Source: Serratia oryzae (GTDB lineage Bacteria > Pseudomonadota > Gammaproteobacteria > Enterobacterales > Enterobacteriaceae). From it: a DNA stretch of 64,000 nt. Shown one piece after another: positions 60,421 through 64,000 of the stretch. A model generated the notes under the pieces. That model worked only from the letters and a program-made list of their open reading frames with translations. It was not told the origin of the DNA and made no database searches. Location of the stretch: NCBI RefSeq assembly GCF_001976145.1, contig NZ_MOXD01000004.1:482-64481 (forward strand). The letters are read 5' to 3'. The translations under genes were made by a program, and so were the position numbers. Every line of letters begins with the position of its first letter. Position 1 is the first letter of the stretch.

Positions 60421-62151
60421 CTAGCCTTTCAGCAGGGCCTCGGCGTCTCTCATTCCCTCTTCCTTGAGTTCTTTACTTTGAATCAGCCTCAATGCCAGAT
60501 ACAGATCGGGAACCAGGATCAGATCGCGCTCATCGCTGCCGGAACGATGCAGGCGGAACCAGCGGGTCAACTCGGTACGGCGGCCCGCCAGCACCAGGCT
60601 GATACCACGCAGCTTAAGTTCCCGCTGCAGTTCGTTGATCGCGGCGAGCACGCTGATATCCGCATGGGTAAAACTGGCTACTGCGTCAATCACCACCCAG
60701 CGCGGCTGGGAAGGTCTGCTATCCACCAGATTGGTGATCCGCCGTTTAAAATAGGCCACGTTGAAGTAGGTCAAGGGCGAATTAAAGCGGTACATAATCA
60801 CCCCATCGACCGGTTTAATACCGTTATCTTTCCCCATCGAATGGATCATTCCGTCATCATTCACCCCCAGCAACTGCTCGGTTGGCCGGAACACCGTTTG
60901 CAGGAACTGCAGCAGGCCGAGCAGAACCGCAAGCCCGATACCGGGAATGATCCCGACCAGCAGCACACTCAGGAAAGTAAACAACGCCAGATTGAACGCC
61001 GGGCGATTGCGCTTGCGCAACCGGAAAATACTGCGCATGTCCAGTAGCGACCATGAGGCGTAAATCAGTATCACGCCCAGCACGGGTATAGGAATAAATT
61101 GCAGCGGTTCGCTGAAGAACAGCACCACTACAGCGATCGCCAATGCGGCAATCACCGAGACCAACTGGCTTTTGCCGCCGTTGGCATCGTTAACGGCGGT
61201 GCGGGAGTTGGCACCGCTGATAGCAAACCCTTGTGAAAGCCCGGAAACGATATTCACCAACCCCAGCGCGCGAAACTCACTGTCGGCATCCACCTCGTAG
61301 CCATTTTTGGCCGCAAAGCTGCGTGCGGTGAGCATCATGCTGACAAAGCTGACAACTGCCAGGTTTAACGCCGGGATCACCAGATCGCGCAGCAGCCCCG
61401 GTTTAAAATCCGGCCATGACACCATGGGCAAGCCGCCACCGGTATAGCCCGATACCGTTTCGATGCCAAAACGCGGCAAATTCGCTGCCCAGGTCAGCGC
61501 CGTCGTCAACACTACGGCGAACAGCGGGGCTGGCCAATTGGGCCTGGCATAATGCACGCCGAGCAGGATCAGTAACGTCAGAAGCGAGATACCCATCGTC
61601 GGCCAATGGCTGTTAAGCAAGTTTTCCGGTAGCGCGAGAATGCGTTCAATCAGTTCATTGGATGGGGACGGGAAACCGAGTATCTTACTGATCTGGTTGA
61701 CGATGATCGTCAGCGCCACGCCGTTCAGCAGCCCGTTTAATATCGGGCGCGACAGCAGATCCGCAATCGCTCCCAATCTGAAGCGGCTGGCGATCAGGCA
61801 CCATGTGCCCATCATCAGAGTCATCACGATAGTTAACTGCCAGTGGAGTTCGCTATTACCGGCGGTCAGCGGCGTCACGACTGCGGCGATCACCGCACAG
61901 GTTGCCGCATCAGGGCCGACGATCAACTGCCGTGAGGAACCAAAGATGGCGTAGGCGATCATCGGCAGAATGCAGGAGTAAAGCCCGACGATCGCGCTCA
62001 CACCGGCCAATTCGGCATAGGCAATCGCCACCGGTAGCGCAACTGCCGCGACGGAAAGGCCAGCGCGAATGTCCGGTTTCAGCCAACTGCGCTCATAAGC
62101 GAGCAGATTCATCAGGCCGGGAGTCATATTCTGGAGGGATTTCCGCTGCAT
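60421..62151 (-). CDS. SulP-family anion transporter with STAS domain
   Basis: A 576-residue inner-membrane protein from ATG 62151 (GGAAA upstream; ATG 62169 lacks a Shine-Dalgarno). The SLC26/SulP core (about 10-395) begins with LKPDIRAGLSVAAVALPVAIAYAELAGVSAIVGLYSCILPMIAYAIFGSSRQLIVGPDAATC. A C-terminal STAS domain spans about 425-565, with VIMYRFNSPLTYFNVAYFKRRI and WVVIDAVASFTHADISVLAAI. Family members carry sulfate, bicarbonate or C4-dicarboxylates (DauA); the substrate here is not clear. Monocistronic, head to head with neither neighbour. Confidence 0.92.
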   Translation of the reverse strand: MQRKSLQNMTPGLMNLLAYERSWLKPDIRAGLSVAAVALPVAIAYAELAGVSAIVGLYSCILPMIAYAIFGSSRQLIVGPDAATCAVIAAVVTPLTAGNSELHWQLTIVMTLMMGTWCLIASRFRLGAIADLLSRPILNGLLNGVALTIIVNQISKILGFPSPSNELIERILALPENLLNSHWPTMGISLLTLLILLGVHYARPNWPAPLFAVVLTTALTWAANLPRFGIETVSGYTGGGLPMVSWPDFKPGLLRDLVIPALNLAVVSFVSMMLTARSFAAKNGYEVDADSEFRALGLVNIVSGLSQGFAISGANSRTAVNDANGGKSQLVSVIAALAIAVVVLFFSEPLQFIPIPVLGVILIYASWSLLDMRSIFRLRKRNRPAFNLALFTFLSVLLVGIIPGIGLAVLLGLLQFLQTVFRPTEQLLGVNDDGMIHSMGKDNGIKPVDGVIMYRFNSPLTYFNVAYFKRRITNLVDSRPSQPRWVVIDAVASFTHADISVLAAINELQRELKLRGISLVLAGRRTELTRWFRLHRSGSDERDLILVPDLYLALRLIQSKELKEEGMRDAEALLKG

Positions 62152-62270
62152 ATATTTTCCATCTGGCATAATAATTGAGAAGGCTGACTTTGTGCTGGCC
62201 CCTGGCCGGTAACCGTTCAGGAAGAATAACCCAGCGTATTTTTAGCTGTTTTCTATAGCTATTAGCCGAA

Positions 62271-63185
62271 TTATAGCAGGCGATTTTGCAATGAATTTCC
62301 CGAAGTCACAGGCCAGTAGTCGCGGCAGCAGGCGATCCAGGCCTGGGCGCTGTGCGAGAGATAGCTCCCCTGGCGCCAGATCAACCCCACCAGCCACTCC
62401 ATACGCGGCTCGAGCGGCAGCCAAATCAGGCTGCTTTTATCCAGCCATTGGCACACGGGTTCGGGTAACGTGGCAATGCCGATACCCGCCTGAACCATCG
62501 AGGCCAGAAAATCCCACTGGCCGCTGCGCACGGCAATCTTGGGCTCGAAACCCGCCTGATGGAATGCGGCCATCAGCATCTTATATAGCGTAAAATCCTC
62601 GTTATAAATCAGGATTGGCCACTCGGCGAGTTCGCCAATATTGACGGTGGTGCGGTTGAGCCAGTAGGCCGTGCGGGGCATGACGACGCACATCGGGTGG
62701 CTTAGCAGCGGCAGAAAAGTCAGGAGCTGTTCAGTGCCTGAGGGGCGTATCGTCATCGCCAGATCCAGTTCCCCAGACAGCACCGCCTGTTCAACCGACT
62801 GGCCGCCCAGCTCGGCAATCTTCAGCTCGATGCCGGGGTAGGTTTGGCGAAATTGCTTGATGAGCCCGGCGATCTGCCTGCCGACCATCGGCGGGATCCC
62901 CAGCCGCAGCACGCCTTTTTTCACCGAGCTGATGTCTTCCAGCTCCGTCTCCAACTGGCGGAATTCATCCAGAATCGCCAGCCCACGCTGATAAACCGCC
63001 TGCCCGCTGTCGGTGAGATGCAGCTTGCGCCCTTCGCGGATCAGCAGCGTGCATTCCAGTTCATCTTCCAACTGGCGCAGCATTTTGCTGATGGTCGGTT
63101 GGGTGACGAACAGTTTCTCGGCCGCGCGGGTGAAGCTTTGCTGGCGAACCACTTCAACAAAATAGCGCAGGGTGCGGACATCCAT
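62271..63185 (-). CDS. LysR-family regulator divergent from cidAB
   Basis: A 304-residue LTTR. The N-terminal HTH is MDVRTLRYFVEVVRQQSFTRAAEKLFVTQPTISKMLRQLEDELE. The effector domain (about 90-295) includes GVLRLGIPPMVGRQIAGLIKQF and GELDLAMTIRP. It faces cidA-cidB with 124 bases between start codons. It resembles CidR/YwbI regulators, which respond to acetate or pyruvate-linked overflow in Gram-positive bacteria. The ligand here is inferred only. Confidence 0.9.
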   Translation of the reverse strand: MDVRTLRYFVEVVRQQSFTRAAEKLFVTQPTISKMLRQLEDELECTLLIREGRKLHLTDSGQAVYQRGLAILDEFRQLETELEDISSVKKGVLRLGIPPMVGRQIAGLIKQFRQTYPGIELKIAELGGQSVEQAVLSGELDLAMTIRPSGTEQLLTFLPLLSHPMCVVMPRTAYWLNRTTVNIGELAEWPILIYNEDFTLYKMLMAAFHQAGFEPKIAVRSGQWDFLASMVQAGIGIATLPEPVCQWLDKSSLIWLPLEPRMEWLVGLIWRQGSYLSHSAQAWIACCRDYWPVTSGNSLQNRLL

Positions 63186-63309
63186 TCAGGTGCTCCTCAG
63201 GGTGATACCATTCCTTTTTGGCATGATGATAATGACTTTAATTCATTTCAGGCACAGTTTCCTTACTGCGTATACTGTGTGCCGTGATTTTCTGTTTGAG
63301 GTTTCTATT

Positions 63310-63732
63310 ATGTACCTGGCGTTACGCCGCGCTGCGCCATCGTTGTTGAGCCGCTTACAGGTGCCGGCTCAGGTGGTGCTGTATGCCCTGTTATTCCTGC
63401 TTGCCGATCGGCTGGTAAAACAATTCCATCTGCCGCTGCCGGCCAATATTGTCGGCATGTTAATGATGCTGGCACTGATCCTGCTGCGTATTCTGCCGCT
63501 GAATTGGGTAAAGGCCGGTGCACGCTGGTTGCTGGCCGAAATGCTGTTGTTCTTTGTGCCTGCCGTGGTGGCGGTGGTGAACTATGCCCAGTTACTGATG
63601 GTGGAGGGCTGGAAGATTTTCCTGGTGATCGCTGTCAGCACCATGTTGACGCTGGGCGCGACCGGGCTGGTGGTGGATCGTGTCTACCGCTTTGAGCTTT
63701 GGCTGCAACGCCGGAAAGCGCGCCATGAATGA
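63310..63732 (+). CDS. cidA: CidA/LrgA-family holin-like protein
   Basis: A 140-residue membrane protein with four hydrophobic segments. Segments include LLFLLADRLVKQFHLPLPANIVGMLMMLALILL and AEMLLFFVPAVVAVVNYAQLL, typical of CidA/LrgA. In Staphylococcus such proteins modulate murein hydrolase activity; in Gram-negatives a role in pyruvate or metabolite export has been proposed. ATG 63310 with GAGG upstream is preferred to longer frames crossing the promoter. Overlaps cidB by eight bases. Confidence 0.88.
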   Translation: MYLALRRAAPSLLSRLQVPAQVVLYALLFLLADRLVKQFHLPLPANIVGMLMMLALILLRILPLNWVKAGARWLLAEMLLFFVPAVVAVVNYAQLLMVEGWKIFLVIAVSTMLTLGATGLVVDRVYRFELWLQRRKARHE

Positions 63733-64000
63733 TGTGATCCTCAGCCTTGCCTGTTTTGTGGCTACCTTGGTGCTCTATTTTGCCAATAAAAAACTCTACC
63801 GCCGCCGCAGAACGCTGTTATTGATGCCGTTGGTATTAACCCCGCTGATCCTGGTGGTGCTACTGGTGGTGACTCACATTTCTTATCAGGATTACATCGG
63901 TGAAACGCACTGGCTGCTGTGGTTGCTTGGCCCGGCGACCATCGCTTTTGCCGTGCCGGTGTATGAGAACCTGCATATCATCCGCCGTCATTGGCTCTCG
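63725..64000 (+). CDS. cidB: CidB/LrgB-family membrane protein (partial)
   Basis: Starts at ATG 63725 inside the end of cidA and runs off the window after 92 codons. The visible part, MNDVILSLACFVATLVLYFA, LLLMPLVLTPLILVVLLVVTHISYQDYIGETHWLLWLLGPATIAFAVP and YENLHIIRRHW, is the N-terminus of the LrgB family, always paired with CidA/LrgA. Full proteins have about 230 residues. Confidence 0.9.
   Translation, partial: MNDVILSLACFVATLVLYFANKKLYRRRRTLLLMPLVLTPLILVVLLVVTHISYQDYIGETHWLLWLLGPATIAFAVPVYENLHIIRRHWLS

Overview
The window is chromosomal DNA of a gammaproteobacterium of the Enterobacterales, most likely Serratia or a close relative in the Yersiniaceae. Gene order closely follows the Escherichia coli metA-aceBAK-iclR-metH-lysC-pgi-mal-ubiCA-plsB-dgkA-lexA-dinF-zur-dusA-pspG-qor-dnaB-alr-tyrB-uvrA-ssb-yjcE stretch. 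Several ERIC repeats, including two of exactly 127 bp, lie between genes, as is common in Serratia, Yersinia and Photorhabdus. The genus is an inference. No prophage, insertion sequence or CRISPR array was seen.

Layout: the tail of an rRNA operon (tRNA-Thr, 5S rRNA, terminator) opens the window. It is followed by metA (with Met boxes), the glyoxylate operon aceB-aceA-aceK, a converging gntK-edd gluconate operon under tandem GntR operators, iclR, metH, a PanS-like carrier, lysC behind a lysine riboswitch, and pgi. Next come the exopolysaccharide genes yjbEFGH and the divergent maltose regulon: malE-malF-malG on the minus strand, and a GH13-like gene, malK, lamB and malM on the plus strand. Then follow ubiC-ubiA, plsB divergent from dgkA, lexA-dinF, zur, a sugar acetyltransferase, a three-gene TPR / ECF sigma / anti-sigma operon, dusA, pspG, qor, dnaB and alr. 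The last third holds a PheC-like periplasmic protein divergent from an Lrp-type regulator and tyrB, then yjbR, uvrA divergent from ssb, a DUF1471 protein, a glutathione transferase, the purine permease ghxP, yjcE, a SulP transporter, and a LysR regulator divergent from cidA-cidB. cidB runs off the end.

How the genes work together: the first 10 kb couples acetate use (glyoxylate bypass, its IDH kinase/phosphatase and its repressor IclR) with entry of gluconate into the Entner-Doudoroff route and with methionine synthesis (metA, metH). The mal block forms a complete maltodextrin uptake system (LamB porin, MalE binding protein, MalFG channel, MalK ATPase). lexA, dinF and uvrA carry SOS boxes.

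Most unusual points: (1) an in-frame, internally deleted GH13 alpha-glucosidase-like gene translationally coupled to malK, lacking the nucleophile and acid/base region; (2) an ECF sigma operon whose sigma gene has no ATG/GTG/TTG start early enough to encode a full sigma region 2, but a good Shine-Dalgarno in front of an ATC codon; (3) a probable periplasmic cyclohexadienyl dehydratase next to an Lrp-family regulator and tyrB; (4) ERIC elements placed inside transcription units (pspG leader, lexA-dinF, malK-lamB) and an ERIC variant with an extra palindromic module.
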